DNA of 64,000 nt. It comes from Pegea sp. RAD2-039 (taxonomy: Eukaryota; Chordata; Thaliacea; Salpida; Salpidae). Where the stretch lies: assembly GCA_034620365.1 (NCBI GenBank), contig JAQGEQ010000243.1, positions 1-64,000 of the forward strand, given 5' to 3'. Every line of letters begins with the position of its first letter. The stretch's first letter is position 1. This document shows, in pieces, positions 37,240-50,049 of this stretch. Made by a program: the position numbers and the translations under genes. Below the pieces are notes generated by a model. It did not search any database. It had not been told where the DNA came from and saw only the letters and a program-made list of their open reading frames with translations.

Positions 37240-39936
37240 CTGTAAAAAAAATAAAACTTTATTAGGATTATATCAAGCAATTTAAAGCTTTTTATTTATT
37301 GTTTTCTGGTAAATTACACGAAGAAATGAATTTTTTTAAACAATATCTTCCATATAACTTTTGTATTTTCTTTATTTACACATCTATCAATTATTCAATC
37401 TAGCCGACTAGCTAAATTTTATTTGATCAAAAACTGAGAAAAAAAGTTTCTTTTCAAAGAATCAGTCAAATTTAGAAAACAATTAACTTTTTTTAGGAAA
37501 ACTATCTTTGAGGTACTCAATTACAAATAAACTAAATATATAATTCACAACGAAACAAATAATCAAATTAAAATAATTATTTAGAAATTTCTAAAATTAA
37601 TTTCAGCAAAACTTAAAATACACGCTAAAAATACAATTTTCCGTAAATTCAGTAACTTTAAGTTTAAGCAGAAAAAAATATGAATCATTTATCAAATATA
37701 AAACAAAATATTCTATCACCAAAAATATTAAAGTTATTTATCGAGTCTTGAAAAAAAGTAACAAATAATTGATACAAATAAATTGTTTCAAAGTTTATGG
37801 AAGTATTATTCTAGTTTATTACTAAACAAAAGTTAATCAGTATAATAAAATATAAATTTCTATCAAAATAATTCTGAAGAAGTAATTAACAGATATCTAT
37901 TCACTTTCTTTTTTATAATTTAACCTTTGATGTTCGAGCAAACATCCGATATTGCCTGTAGTACTGTTGTAAAAGATCTAACTTAACATTTAGCCTAACC
38001 AACTACTCTGCTAGACTTTCCTTTTACTCTCACCTCTCTAACTTCTCTCGCTATTTAAGGTTGCTTCTGATTACACAATCTTAAACCAATTTATAATTTT
38101 GAATTTTTATGTTGGATGATTAATTTAATTATGAGTTTCATCAAAATACCTATTATCAAACTCTGTAAGAAGCTGATAAGTTTAGCTTAGAAAGAACAAA
38201 GGGTTAATTAATTATAGTTTATCTATAAACACAGTGTTTTATTAGACTTTTTTTTGATTAAAGGTAAAAGGCACTAAACAAAACTAAACTTTCTGCTAAT
38301 AGAATGCAAAACATTTCGTTTTGTTGCATTAAAGTTTTGGAAATTATCTTAAAGTAATTCAAGAAAATAAGCTGGTTTGAAAAATTCGTCTTTCAAATTA
38401 ACTATGAAAGTAAATTTTTAAAATCAAATCTTTTTTTCTTTTTCTATTGATTTATTCATTTGTCTTATTATTTCTAAAAAATACAAACATTTAAAAACAT
38501 TAAGCAAAGTTTCGAATTGTAGTGTTAAAAACTCAAAACATTTAATCAAAAAAATATTAAAAAGTTTAACCAAATACAAAACTATATAATTTGATTAAAC
38601 TCAATTTTGAATGGAAAAATTTTATAAGATGTTTCAAAGAAAACCAAAATAAAATAAACGTAAACTCAAAATATCAACAAGCTAATGATCATGTGTCATT
38701 AATGTCTAGAAATTTCATTTCATCTTATAGGAGATTAAATAATGTAAAAAAGATAAAAGTAAATAATCGATTTTATATTAAAAAAAATAAATTTTAGTTC
38801 AATTTTTGCCAGTTAAATAAAAATTGAAATGATTTAAAATTAAACAAGTTTTTGCCTTGTCATAAATAAATTTCAAATGTCATAACAGAATGAGCTTTGG
38901 TGGTTTAAATTACTTTTTCAGAACTTTTTGGCATCTATTTGAACTGCAATATGTTAGAATGATCAGTTAAAAAAATGATCAGACAATTTGATTTTTAGAA
39001 TCTTTTGAAATGATTTTTCAAACCAAGATAAATGAGGTTTATGATTTACATTCAAAAATTTGTGATAATATTTCACTTGTAAACGTTCAATTATTGATAG
39101 AAGAAAGTTTATTTTGAAAATATATAAACTAAAGTAAAAATTAATGTGACACTTTAACCAAATTTTTAATAAAACATTTTCATGTATTTACAATTTTATT
39201 TTATTCATATACTTAAGTCTAATTAAAATTAATTACTTGAATAAATAAAAATAGAATTAATCCGTAAATCTTAAATGTATTCCTGATTAATTGCTTTTAT
39301 ACAACATTAATAAAACTAGAAAAAAATTATGAAAATAAAATAGCTACCAAGAAAACTTTTAGATTCAATTAAGTCACCGGAAGTAAACAAAACTTAAAAA
39401 GTTAAGTTAGAAAAGATTAATAAAAGGTTTAAATGCATTCTGAGAAAGGCAGATGACAAATAATGTTACGATTTTAACAAATTGTCGAATAAATGATTTA
39501 TAAAAGAGTTTAGAAAAGGGGAAATGAACATAGTTGCATTAAGCAAGGGCTTGAAAGCTCAACAAACAAATAATAAAATTTCTTAAGTAACAGAAATAAC
39601 GGCGCCCTTAGTGAGATGAGGACTAGGAAAAGCTTACCCAAAAATCTCACACCGAGCAATCTGTTTTAGCAAAAAACCTCATAAGTCGGCTGACACATAT
39701 ACAAACTTCTTGCATTAAACATTTGAAGCAAGCAAAAGTGGTATGAATAAATAATTACAAAGTGTAGCCAGTAACAAATCTATCTTGTTTTTTTTATTAA
39801 AGCTCGCTGAAATGATTGGATGGGTTTAGAAGTTGTAGTTGATAATAATAGAAAGTTGAGTCTATTTTTTGTGGGTATGCTTTCTATGAATATTGATGTC
39901 TAAAGTATAGACAAATCAGTGAATATTGTCGGTACA

Positions 39937-39955
39937 TAGCGCCCTCTTTCGCTAC
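39937..39955 (-). promoter_or_regulatory. CTCF-like motif
   Basis: On the minus strand this reads GTAGCGAAAGAGGGCGCTA. The 11 bases AGAGGGCGCTA match the core of the animal CTCF consensus; the first half is poor. Such a GC-rich run is rare in this background. Confidence 0.35.
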
Positions 39956-41551
39956 ATGAGTATTTTAGTGGCTAGAAAGTGAGATTGTAATTTCAAAATT
40001 TCACCATGAAAGTCGTGCTTATGACTGTTTAAAAATTTAACAAAAAAAAAAATTATTAAATGGCTCTACAGTAAAGATACTAAAACTTTTTTGTCATGTT
40101 TGTGTTGTATTATCTGATAAAAATGTATTTAAGTGTTTAAGTGAGAATTTTAAAACTGCATGAAAAACGCTGCAAAGTATTTAGTTATTAATCATTAAAA
40201 TATAGAGATTCGTTCAGATAAAAATTAACTAACTCTTAAGTTTATCGAAAATCAATTACAATCCAACTTATTTTTATTAAACGTAAATCAAATCATCTTT
40301 TTACAATTCAGGCTTTGCTTGAAACTTTAAAATTTGGCTGACATGTTTGAACAGTAACAACAATCTTCATAATTATCTTATTTTATTTCACTAGAAATTC
40401 ATTGATAAAGATCACTAAGCTAATCTTTCCCAGAATTTAATTGAGCAATTTTTAACTTAAATTTTTAAATGCTTTGACCTTTTCAGTTCGCTCAACTTTG
40501 TTTCTTTGAAGTTTATTAAGTTGTCTTAGATTATTTATTTGCAGTTTAATGTTTACCTTTAGTTTTTGTTCACTTTTACACAGGAGCTTTTTACAGAGAC
40601 TATTTTTTAAAGCTGTTTATATCTCATTTAACAATCAGAATATTTAAATTTTTATTTCTAAATCGGAGTTACTTTCAACAAAAAATCTGAAAAAATTTAT
40701 TCAAAAAATCTTAATCAATTTCAAAAAGTTTTCTGTTAAACGAGTTTAGGTATGCTGGCTTGCTATAATTGTTGTAAAGGATACATAACAGTTCTTCTAC
40801 TTAATTCGTATCTATAAATAAAAAAATGTTATTCCAATCGGTTCATTAAATTTTAATAGAAATCCAAACTAACAAGTAAATATTTGTCTAGGTACTTCAA
40901 TGATAGAAACATTAAAAAACTATTTTGATTAACAACTTATTTTAATAGTTGTTTTAGCATTTAATTATAAGCTGTAGAAGCAAAGTTTTTTGTTGTCTGT
41001 TAGTTTAGTTCGAGTAATAAAACCATCTATCATTTAAATGTCATTAACTTAAAATCATAAAGCTCAGTTCATTGCAATATAATAAAAACAACAATAATGT
41101 GTTAAAATTTCGATTGCTAAATAAATTTGACTAAAAAAGTCAAAAACGTTTTATAAGAACTATAGTAACTTATTACAATAACATTTTATTTTACTAGCCA
41201 AGTTTTGATCATGTTTAAACTGGAATTAAACAAGTTTGAGAGGTAAATGAAGTACTTTAACAAGAGCATGTGTATCCAAATAAAAACAAGTCTATCTTCC
41301 CATCTTTATGAGTCATCAAAAACTTTAGAAGTGCTTATGAAATATTCTTTGATTTTTTTTAATTTAGATGTAGGCTTTTAACCTTATCACAATGTCAAGT
41401 GGTTTGAGACTTTTTCTAATTATCTCATATCACAGTATTTTCATGGCATGCCATATAATCAAATGTGGTTATTTGTCAAAAGCCGCTAGGATAAGCTGCT
41501 TGTCCAAACATATAATGTTAGTTGCTATTAGGGATTATAGAAATACATTTG

Positions 41552-41570
41552 ATAATCTGTAGTGGCGCTA
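41552..41570 (+). promoter_or_regulatory. CTCF-like motif (core only)
   Basis: Ends AGTGGCGCTA, the same 10 bases found on the minus strand at 47998-48007. The left half does not match the consensus. Confidence 0.25.
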
Positions 41571-43288
41571 TCTTACTTGATAGCTAAAACATCCCTAAAA
41601 AGTTTAGTTTCCTATTGCTAATTTACTTAAATTGTTTCTAAGCACTTATCTTAAAGCTATTTTTGTTTTAGTAACAATCTTCAACGTTTTTCTGTTGTTA
41701 TAGAAGTTAAATTGACAATATAGAATAAAAAACAAACAATAAAACACTTAGCTTTATTTAATACAAACAAATAACTTTTGTTTTTACGTTTAAGCTTATT
41801 TCGAATTATTTCATAGATAATTTTTTGCTAATTCATATTTCAAGCAAACATGGAATATGTTTTAGTTTCAAAATAAACTGATTTAAAAAGCCAACTTCAA
41901 TATATCAGAAAATTGAATAAAATTAATATTTTTGACACCTGAAAAGTTGACTGGAAGCATTTCAAGTGAAATGTAAACTTTTCGTATTGCCTGAAGACAT
42001 AAATATAGAAAGTGCAAAAGTATACTTGAAAATGTATAAAATCAAAGAGACGTATAAACATTAACCAAGCTCTTCTTTTAAAAGTTCAAAGTTATCTATT
42101 CATGAAGCATATCTACCGAAGATGAGGTAAGATTAAGTTTACACTGCTTATTCATGTTTACATGATTTATAAAGAGGCACAAAATTAACCATTGATGCAT
42201 ATTGCTTAAGTTTAAATTTTTGAAAGTGAATAACTTATCTTAATCGTCCTTTAGGTTGTCTTAACAATTTTATTATGGTTCAAGATAGTTATAAATTATT
42301 TTTTGAGTGTAATAAAAAAGTTTCCATCTAATAATTACTTAACTTCTTTTAAAAGGCATTTAATTTGCCATTTGTTCTAATTATCATGATTTAAAAAAAA
42401 TCAAAGTAAGCTATCCAATAAAGTTTTGTAATTACCATTCTCATAATTTCAACTGTCTTTCATGAGTAAATAAAATAGATAATTATACAGCAAAAGTTGT
42501 AAAAAATCAATAATTGCATGTCTAAATCTAAATATACTTTTAAGCTTTTAAAAAAGACATAATTACTTAATTTACCTTAAAACTTTTAAATGAGACTATC
42601 AATCAAAAACATTTCTACCATTAATTGTGCTGAGACTAATTCTTCTCATTAAACTTTCTGTTCGACTACTACTTCTTGAATTGATAGTTAATTAAAGTTG
42701 ATTTTTTTCAGCATAAGCTTATATTGAAGAGTTAGAAATATGAAAAGTAGAAATTCACTTGCTCAAATGACCACTGCTAATCTCTTTTTAAAAAGCAATT
42801 GACAATTTTATTCAAACACTGATGCAATGGTCGATCAACTAATCATGTATTCATATCTTTTCTCCTATTAACTAATTAACTCTTGTTCAAATCAAATATT
42901 TAAGTTTCCTTACTTGGTATTTGAATAAAAAATTGAATCATTTTGTAACAAAATCTTGTTTTAAGGGATTTATGTCATGACAGAAAAGGAAGAATGATTC
43001 AGAAAGGCGTACTTAAGTATATAGATAAGACTTTAATTCTAGTTTAGTGATAAAAGTAATATTGAAGTGATTATGAGAACCATCGTCTGATATCAAATTT
43101 ATTCTGCTTCGTTTTCACTATCAGTAGTAAATTCAAGGAATTTTCATTTAACTTTTCTTAAATCATCATTACTAAGAATTCAGAAAACTTTTTTTTATTT
43201 AGATACTCGAATAAACAAGAATTAAAAAACTTCAATGAATCCAGAACTGAAATAACAAGCCTGAAGATAAATCGGCCAACTTCTTCAA

Positions 43289-46200
43289 TTATTTCACTAA
43301 TTTTTTTGATTGTCGCTTTCTTGGTTTTTTAGCAACATATTTCGATGAGAAATCGTTCTAAAAAAATTGTCAAAATTGTAAATTCAATTGATACTAATCA
43401 AAAGATCATTACTCACACTGATAAGTAAACTTTACTATCTACAATATTAATGACAAATGACAGATTCGAATAGGTGAAAGGTTTAAAGTAATTTAATATG
43501 TTAATTATATTATTTTCTTCTTTCCAAAACAACTCACTTCAGTTTCTTCCAAAGGAAAATCATAAATGGAATCAGATCCCATGCCACTGTCATCAAACAA
43601 TCGGCGCTTTTTCGTTACGCTTACAGATCTTTCAATTTCCGATTTATGATTCTTAAATGATAAAAAGATTATTTAGGGATAAATAAGTGCAGATGTAAGA
43701 GATTACCATAAGCGATTCATTATCGCTTTTAAATGATTCGTCATGATCACGAGATGGTTTAACATCTGTAACATGAGAATAATGAAAAATATTTGCCTCA
43801 GTTTGAAGAAATTATCTGAAAAAGTGTTTAATAGTTGTAGAAATTAGACAAACTCATTTGTTGTAGTGCTTGTGAAAGAGTTTCTGAACTTTCAATAGTC
43901 GACATTTGTTCAGCAAATAAAACTCTTGCCAAATGCTGATCCACTGTTTTGCTAATCCTGTAATATATTGATTAGTAAATAATAATTTGAGACAATTTTG
44001 AGGTTATACCTTCCTCCAAGACGTTTTGTATTTACAACTTGATGCTTACTCAGTTTAGAAAAGATTTTTTGAGAAAGAATTTTAGAACATTTCAGCTTTT
44101 CACGAATATTCTAAAGAATGAAATAAAAGTTTTAGAATAAAAATGAACCACTAAGTCGCTTGTCGATGATTAAAAAAAAGTTAGTTACAACAGCAGTGAT
44201 GGTGTTGCTAGTTGTACAGAATTGTAGAGCTCTTCTCCATAAACATAATTCTTTGCGTTCTTCATCGCTCATACCAACCATAGATTGATCAGTAATTAAA
44301 TTCTTATCCTGAAAATATATCGAATTGGTAAAATTGTTGGCTTCAAATAAAAATATTTAAAGCATAAGGTTGGAATGACACTTATGTTTACTATTACATA
44401 TGATATCAGACGTTAAATAAGATAATACGAAAACCGTCTGTTAAATACATGAGTAAACACATCGAAAATTTCAATTTATACATTGAACAGTCGAAGAATG
44501 GTCAGATAAACAAATATTTTTAACTTAATTTAAGAAAAACATAAAAATCAAATTTTATTGAAAAAAGATGAAAAAGATTACTTGAAAAGGGCACCAGCAG
44601 CACAAATGGGCAATTTTGTCGACTCGATTTTGAGGAACACCAAAACACACAGCATGTTGCAAATAGTTGCACAAGGTACAGAGAAGCATCTGTTCATCAC
44701 TTTCTGAGTTTCCACATGGACAACGAACACCACAACCTAATCAGCAGATGAAATAAATATTTAAAGATAAAATAAAGTTTCTATCACAAAAGTTTCTTTT
44801 TCAAAATATTAAGTTAATAAAATCAACAAGAAAATAATTACCAAGTTGATTTTCAAATGATGGCAGCTTTTCCTGTGGAATTAAACTCAATTCATTAATT
44901 ATTCAAACATTTTGATAAAACACAAAATCAAGCTCAATTGCTACCTCACTCTCTTCTTGCATTCGTTGTGAGTTCTCTCTTGATGTCTGCGCTTCCTTTA
45001 AACAACAAACTTGTCAATAAGCTGAATTGGTTATTATGTAAAAACTTACTTTCATAAATTCGGTTTTCGGAACGATCGCTTTTAATATGACATCATAAAA
45101 TGGCGTTTTAACATCACCAACTTTCAGTTTAATGTTATCTTCTATAGCTCCAATAAGATCACTTTTTCGAGCAGCAATAAAACCAGGAGGCTGGTACTCT
45201 TTCGGAGTGCCTTAAAAATATGAAATTTGAATTTAGTTGAACAAATAAACAGGCAAATTGTTTCTTGTCTGTCTAACAATATGACAAAGATTTGATCTTT
45301 TTACTATCACTGAAATCCACGTTAAGCACAAAACCTTTATAATAAACTCAGGTGGTTTAGTCTAGCACCTTAGCTTATTTCTTACAGACAAATTTTCACT
45401 TGGTATTTGAAGTACTTAAAAGACACGTAGCTTCTTAATGACAGTATATTTTACAAGAGGATATTTAGCGGTGGACTAGCATGTAGAAGCAAGTACAAGC
45501 TTCGATGGGACACCAACTACGGTATAAAAGATACTTACGGTCATTATAATATGACAAGAAAGTCGTAATATGAACATCTTCAGGTAAATCGGCCATGCTG
45601 TTAGTTAGTAAAAGTAAATTGCGAATTAATCTGCATAAAACAAAATAGAATTATTTTTAACAGATTTAGTAGAACAAGGAAGCTATTAAAATTTGTATAA
45701 GTTAAGTCCTCGATGGTGATGACAGTTTGTGAACAATTTTCATATATACCAATGATAAAATGAATTTTTAAGATTCTAGTAAATTTATGTAAAAACATCC
45801 CATGAAAATAATGAAGCTAAATAAAACAGAACTATTTGATGTTTATAAGATTGCTTGAAACGTAGTGTTACTTCGGAGTATTTTTGTTCTAAGCTTACCT
45901 TTTTGCAGATGTATGTGCTATCTTAGAAGGAGGTGTAGAACCAGTAGAAGCTTCCATATTAGTTTCTACCTCACCATTAGTATATTTAAAGCTAAAAGAA
46001 TAAGTTTCCAAGACACTCTACAAGAAAAATAACCGCAATAAAGAAGAGTTAAGCTGAAACTGATAATCAGAAAGTTCTAAAAGAAATGAAAGTTATTTCC
46101 AGCTGGTACATAATTTAGACAAGAAATTAAGAAGTAAAACTTACATTGGGGTCATTTGGATCAGCTAAAAACTGAAATAATAAAATGAAGATTAATTGAA

Positions 46201-47389
46201 AACTAGGTTTCCATTAAAAAATGATATTTTATGGTATAAAAAATTCATATTTAAAAACTGAAGATATTTTGTCCAAATACAAAAAAGTAATGACTCACAG
46301 CAAACATCATAGATTTCAGAAATTCGTTATCAAGTGCATCATAAACTCCTGCCATCCTGAAAACGCTTATCAATTATCAAATGAAAAAATCATAAAAACA
46401 GATGTTAAATAATCTGATAAACATTTTGAGATCTGTTTAGAACAAATGATAAATTTAAGTAGTAATGATAAAAAATAAAACGACTGAATAATTTATTACA
46501 ATAAAAAGTAGAAGAAACCGGTTACTTTGTGAATATCTTAAATATTATAAAAAATTTTAATAAAAGTTTTACTGATTGCATTGAAGCATTAAACAGCAAG
46601 AACAAAAAAAATATTTTCAAATCCTTATTATTAATAATCCACTTACCATTCAATAACAACTTTTGATCCATTGCAGGCTGCTCTTGTCAACATTTTAAGA
46701 TCTATATCTAAATGATGAGGTTATAATATCATAAATAAGAAATTAATTAAAGTAAAATAAAAATATAATATCAAAAATATTCAAGTTTCTAAACTTCTAG
46801 TTTTAAAAGTTGATGTTTTATATATTAATCAAAATTAATAAATCTATTTTAGTGGAAATAATTAAATTTAAGATAAACTTTTTGGCAATCTTACCTTGAT
46901 GTCTAATATTGCAAAAAGCATTTTCTGGAAATATGTTTCGCATGTATGTTATTGTTGAAATACTTATAGCTAAAACTCGTTTAATATACAACTTGCTAGC
47001 AGTTTTAGTTGATGAAGTAGATTGAATATTCTGCAAATAAAAAAGTTTGCCTAATTAAGTAAATAATGTCTATACAAATTAAAAATTTAATTTAACCGAG
47101 CATATTAAATTCTAAATAAGAATAAAACTGCTATGCAGTTTATTTGAAAATATATTCGTTTAATTTAGATAACAATTTACATTTTCTTAAATTTTGTATT
47201 AAAAAATTTTCATTAGTATTGAAACAAAACAATTTTGAAGAATCAGAGCGAAATAACTTACCTAAATTAATCTACAAATCCTATCAATAATAAAAAAAAA
47301 TAAATTTTCTTAATTATTTTGATAGAATTAATTAAATAACTAATATAAACAAATTTTACCATTTTGGGTCGATGTTTGGAAAGTGACAT
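43289..47389 (-). CDS. HORMAD: HORMA-domain meiotic chromosome-axis protein (Hop1/HORMAD type) with PHD-like finger
   Basis: Meiotic chromosome-axis protein that promotes double-strand breaks and homologue pairing and is recruited through HORMA closure-motif binding. Exons in order: 47360-47389, 46895-47030, 46647-46707, 46299-46356, 46145-46171, 45899-46017, 45539-45630, 45050-45210, 44945-44995, 44842-44872, 44582-44736, 44189-44308, 44010-44110, 43854-43957, 43707-43765, 43538-43651, 43289-43357; 495 residues. The HORMA domain (about 11-233) shows YIKRVLAISISTITYMRNIF, MAGVYDALDNEFLKSMMFA, TYSFSFKYTNGE, PEDVHITTFLSYYND, EYQPPGFI and LKVGDVKTPFYDV. A Cys4-His-Cys3 PHD-like finger follows (about 256-305: CPCG, LLCTLC, QHAVC, CCWC), then a probable winged-helix segment (about 308-400) and two basic clusters (TKKRRLFDDSG, KKPRKRQSKK). 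This finger plus winged helix is the chromatin-binding region known in yeast Hop1 and absent from mammalian HORMAD1. Confidence 0.93.
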
Positions 47390-47997
47390 GGTAATTTACT
47401 GACGAAAGTAGAAACTTTGCAACCACCAATTTATTTACTAAGTTATTTAGTAAATGTGCTAATAATTTCATAAACTGTTTAGAAATACTTATTTGACGAT
47501 AATCAAAATCTTGTGAAAAGGTCTTTTTAATGTCACAAAACCTACAATTATATAATCTTAAGTAATTAGGCAATAATAAAAAAATTAAATTACTTTAGAG
47601 CTTATTTATAAAGTTAATTAGAGCCGATATAATTAAAATTAATTTAGTAATCTAATTTTTGTTTAAGTAATAAAATCTTTACTGAGAATGAAGCTAAACT
47701 AGTTAAGGATATAAATTAATTTATGCTAAGAAATGTATTTAGCTTTGAATAAGAAATAAATAAGTAATAATAACGATTTTAATTAAAAAATTTAATAATT
47801 TGGTCACTGACAATTAGCATTTAACAAATGAAAAAATGGACGTTAAAAGATAAAAGATAAAAATTAAATAATAACTTAAGTAATGGATATGACATCTAAA
47901 GTAGATGTTTCTAGAACACTTTTGACTAAATGTGAAATCATTATTGAAAGGTAATAAATAATCAAAATACTTGTCATTAGCAGATGACATATATATT

Positions 47998-48016
47998 TAG
48001 CGCCACTTAGTGGTCA
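47998..48016 (-). promoter_or_regulatory. CTCF-like motif, best match in the window
   Basis: On the minus strand it reads TGACCACTAAGTGGCGCTA, aligned without gaps to the 19-bp consensus TGGCCACCAGGGGGCGCTA with four differences, two of them at positions where T is tolerated. It lies about 600 bp upstream of the HORMAD start codon and just before the decayed HORMAD copies. Confidence 0.4.
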
Positions 48017-48092
48017 CTTATTTCAAACTTTTGTAAACTTTGTAAGCTTTAGTGGGAGTGAATATAATGAAACAAAATATAATCATTTTAAT

Positions 48093-48260
48093 TGACAGTT
48101 TTAAAAGAATATCAGCTTGTATGAATTTTTTACATATATCAATGGTAAAATACTAGTTTTTATCTTCCTTTCCGCATATTTAGAGCAGCAAAAATAAGAT
48201 TCCAAAACACTCCACAAGAAAAATAACCGCAATAAAGAAGAGTTCATGTGAACTGGTTCA
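48093..48260 (-). pseudogene. Decayed HORMAD exon copy A
   Basis: Resembles the live gene around its exon 6 (the TYSFSFKYTNGE exon) and the following upstream intron; CAAGAAAAATAACCGCAATA is shared exactly. The 3' splice site reads GTGG where the live gene has GTAG, and the exon interior is partly lost. Same orientation as the gene. Confidence 0.85.
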
Positions 48261-48297
48261 ATTTACAATAAATTTCCCGAGATTTCTAATTCGGTGA

Positions 48298-48790
48298 TGA
48301 CAGTTAAAAATCAAGCTTGTTTAAAATTTACATATATATCGATGGTAAAATACTAGTTTTTATCTTTGTATCAGCATATTCAAAGCTAAAAGAATAAGAT
48401 TCCAAAACACTCCACAATAAAAATAACCGCAATAAAGAAGAGTTAAGCTGAAACTGATAATCTGTTATTTCTTTTTAATCAACAAAATAAAGTGAAAGTT
48501 ATTTCCGGCTGGTAAATAATTTAGACAACAAATTAAGAAGTAACACTACGTGTTGGGTTCATCTGGGTCAGCCAAAAACTGAAAAAATAAAATTAAGATT
48601 AGTTGAAAACTAGGTTTCAATTCAAAATATTATTTTGATGTGTAACAAATTTGTATTTAAAAAACTTTAATCAAAATAGTTTTCAACCGAAATTAGGTAA
48701 ATTTATGTTTGATATAAATATTTGACAATTTAATTCAATTTAGCACAAACAGAAAAAAAAATAATGACTTACAGCAAATATTCTTCAACA
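48298..48790 (-). pseudogene. Decayed HORMAD exon copy B
   Basis: A longer copy covering exon 6, the 27-bp exon 5 and the edge of exon 4 with the introns between them. The mini-exon still reads FLADPDEPN (live gene FLADPNDPN). The exon 6 acceptor carries the same AG-to-GG change as copy A, and the donor of the mini-exon is lost. It cannot be spliced like the live gene. Confidence 0.88.
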
Positions 48791-50049
48791 ATTTTTTAAT
48801 TTTTATTAAACTTTTGTTAACTTTGTAAATTTCTGTTAATTTTTCTAGTAGATGCCGTTGCTTTGCATTTTTTATGTGTAAAACTGAATTTTTCTTTTAA
48901 TGGATTCTTTTAATTGTAAAATTATGTTTTCTAAAAATTGAAAATGCTTTAACTGTGAATTAACTTGTAACTCAGACTTACTTTTGAAGAGTTTTCAATT
49001 TTGTTTTTGGCTTAGTTCTTTATACTTATAAATTAATCCTGCCAAGTGATACAAGATTATGTTTTCTCAAATCTTAGACATTGGTGAGTAGACGTCGGTG
49101 AATATTTTTCACATGAAGCTATCTGAAAGAAGTCTTGCCACCTGATTAAACATTGCTAATCTTCACTCTCATATTAGCTTAGTAATACTTTTTATGGAGG
49201 TTTTATCGAGTAGTTTACGACTTCAAAGAATTTGATTTGTCTTCACCAAAGATTTCTGTTATTTTCTATTCCGACTTACCGATTGTTGTCCTAAAGGTTG
49301 AAGGTTTCAAGTTTCACGGCAACAAATTCATACTAACCTATTAAATACCTTCACTTTGGTTTTCTATCAAGAAATTTTGAAGCAAACTTGATCACTCTAA
49401 ATTGATATTTCTTAGATCTACCTTTATTTCTTAGTCTTCGCAGACAAATAATCTCTTTATTGTTCGTTACAAAAGAAGAAAGGATAAACAATTAATAGTT
49501 ATATTTAGTTTTTAACAGCATGTCTTTTAAAAGAAGTTCACAGTCTGTAAAAATGTTTAGATTCATTTTAGTTGATGATATCTAGAATCTAGCTTCTCTG
49601 ACATACTGCTTAGTGCCGAAAAATACCTTAAAAAGTTGTTAATTTTTACCAAAATAACTAGCAAAGTAGACTCTCAAATATCTTTCTTCATCTTTTAATG
49701 GGCCTCTTAATGGACCTTTTAATGGAAGCTCTAAGTTAACTTTGAATTTTATAAATCAGGTCATACACACATGATATAAAATTAATAAAAAATGCTGACA
49801 CCATCGAAAGTTGAAAGTATAGAAGATTCAAAAGTAAATTAAAAACTTTGCAATTTTCATATTCTTGTGCATTCTATAATGCTACAATGAGAATCTCAAA
49901 TTTTCACAATATTAAAGAGAGCAAAAAATGGAAGTACATTAAGATACAACTTGGTAACTGAAAATTATAGTTCCACGCTAACAGAAAGTTTTAGAAAAAA
50001 TATATTAACAAATACAATAAAGTTTTTTACATGTACGCTTGATTAAGAT
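48791..50049. other. Intergenic, no gene seen
   Basis: AT-rich. A short run of three imperfect copies of TTTTAATGGRCC-like units lies at about 49692-49728. Nothing else is recognised. Confidence 0.5.

Larger units (their letters stand above)
37240..43288. other. Intergenic region upstream of ARID3 and downstream of the HORMAD gene
   Basis: 6 kb, very AT-rich. It holds the HORMAD polyadenylation signal (AATAAA on minus, 43194-43199), the presumed ARID3 promoter and two CTCF-like motifs (listed separately). A patch at 37980-38060 is pyrimidine-rich. The open frame 38591-38797 is Asn/Lys-rich low-complexity translation and is not called. Confidence 0.55.

Noticed and set aside
38591-38797. Small Asn/Lys-rich protein gene
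   Set aside because: The composition is that of random AT-rich translation; no domain, signal peptide or splice context.
39596-39625. A fourth CTCF-like site (GGCGCCCTTAGTGA)
   Set aside because: One base is missing from the core spacing when aligned to the consensus, so it was not called.
46818-47036. Independent gene beginning MQNIQ
   Set aside because: The ATG overlaps the splice acceptor (GCAG at 47031-47034); this is HORMAD exon 2, preceded by the MSLSKHRPKM exon.
47340-47573. A 77-residue minus-strand gene upstream of HORMAD
   Set aside because: Its frame reads through the HORMAD start exon in a different frame, and the remainder is low-complexity.
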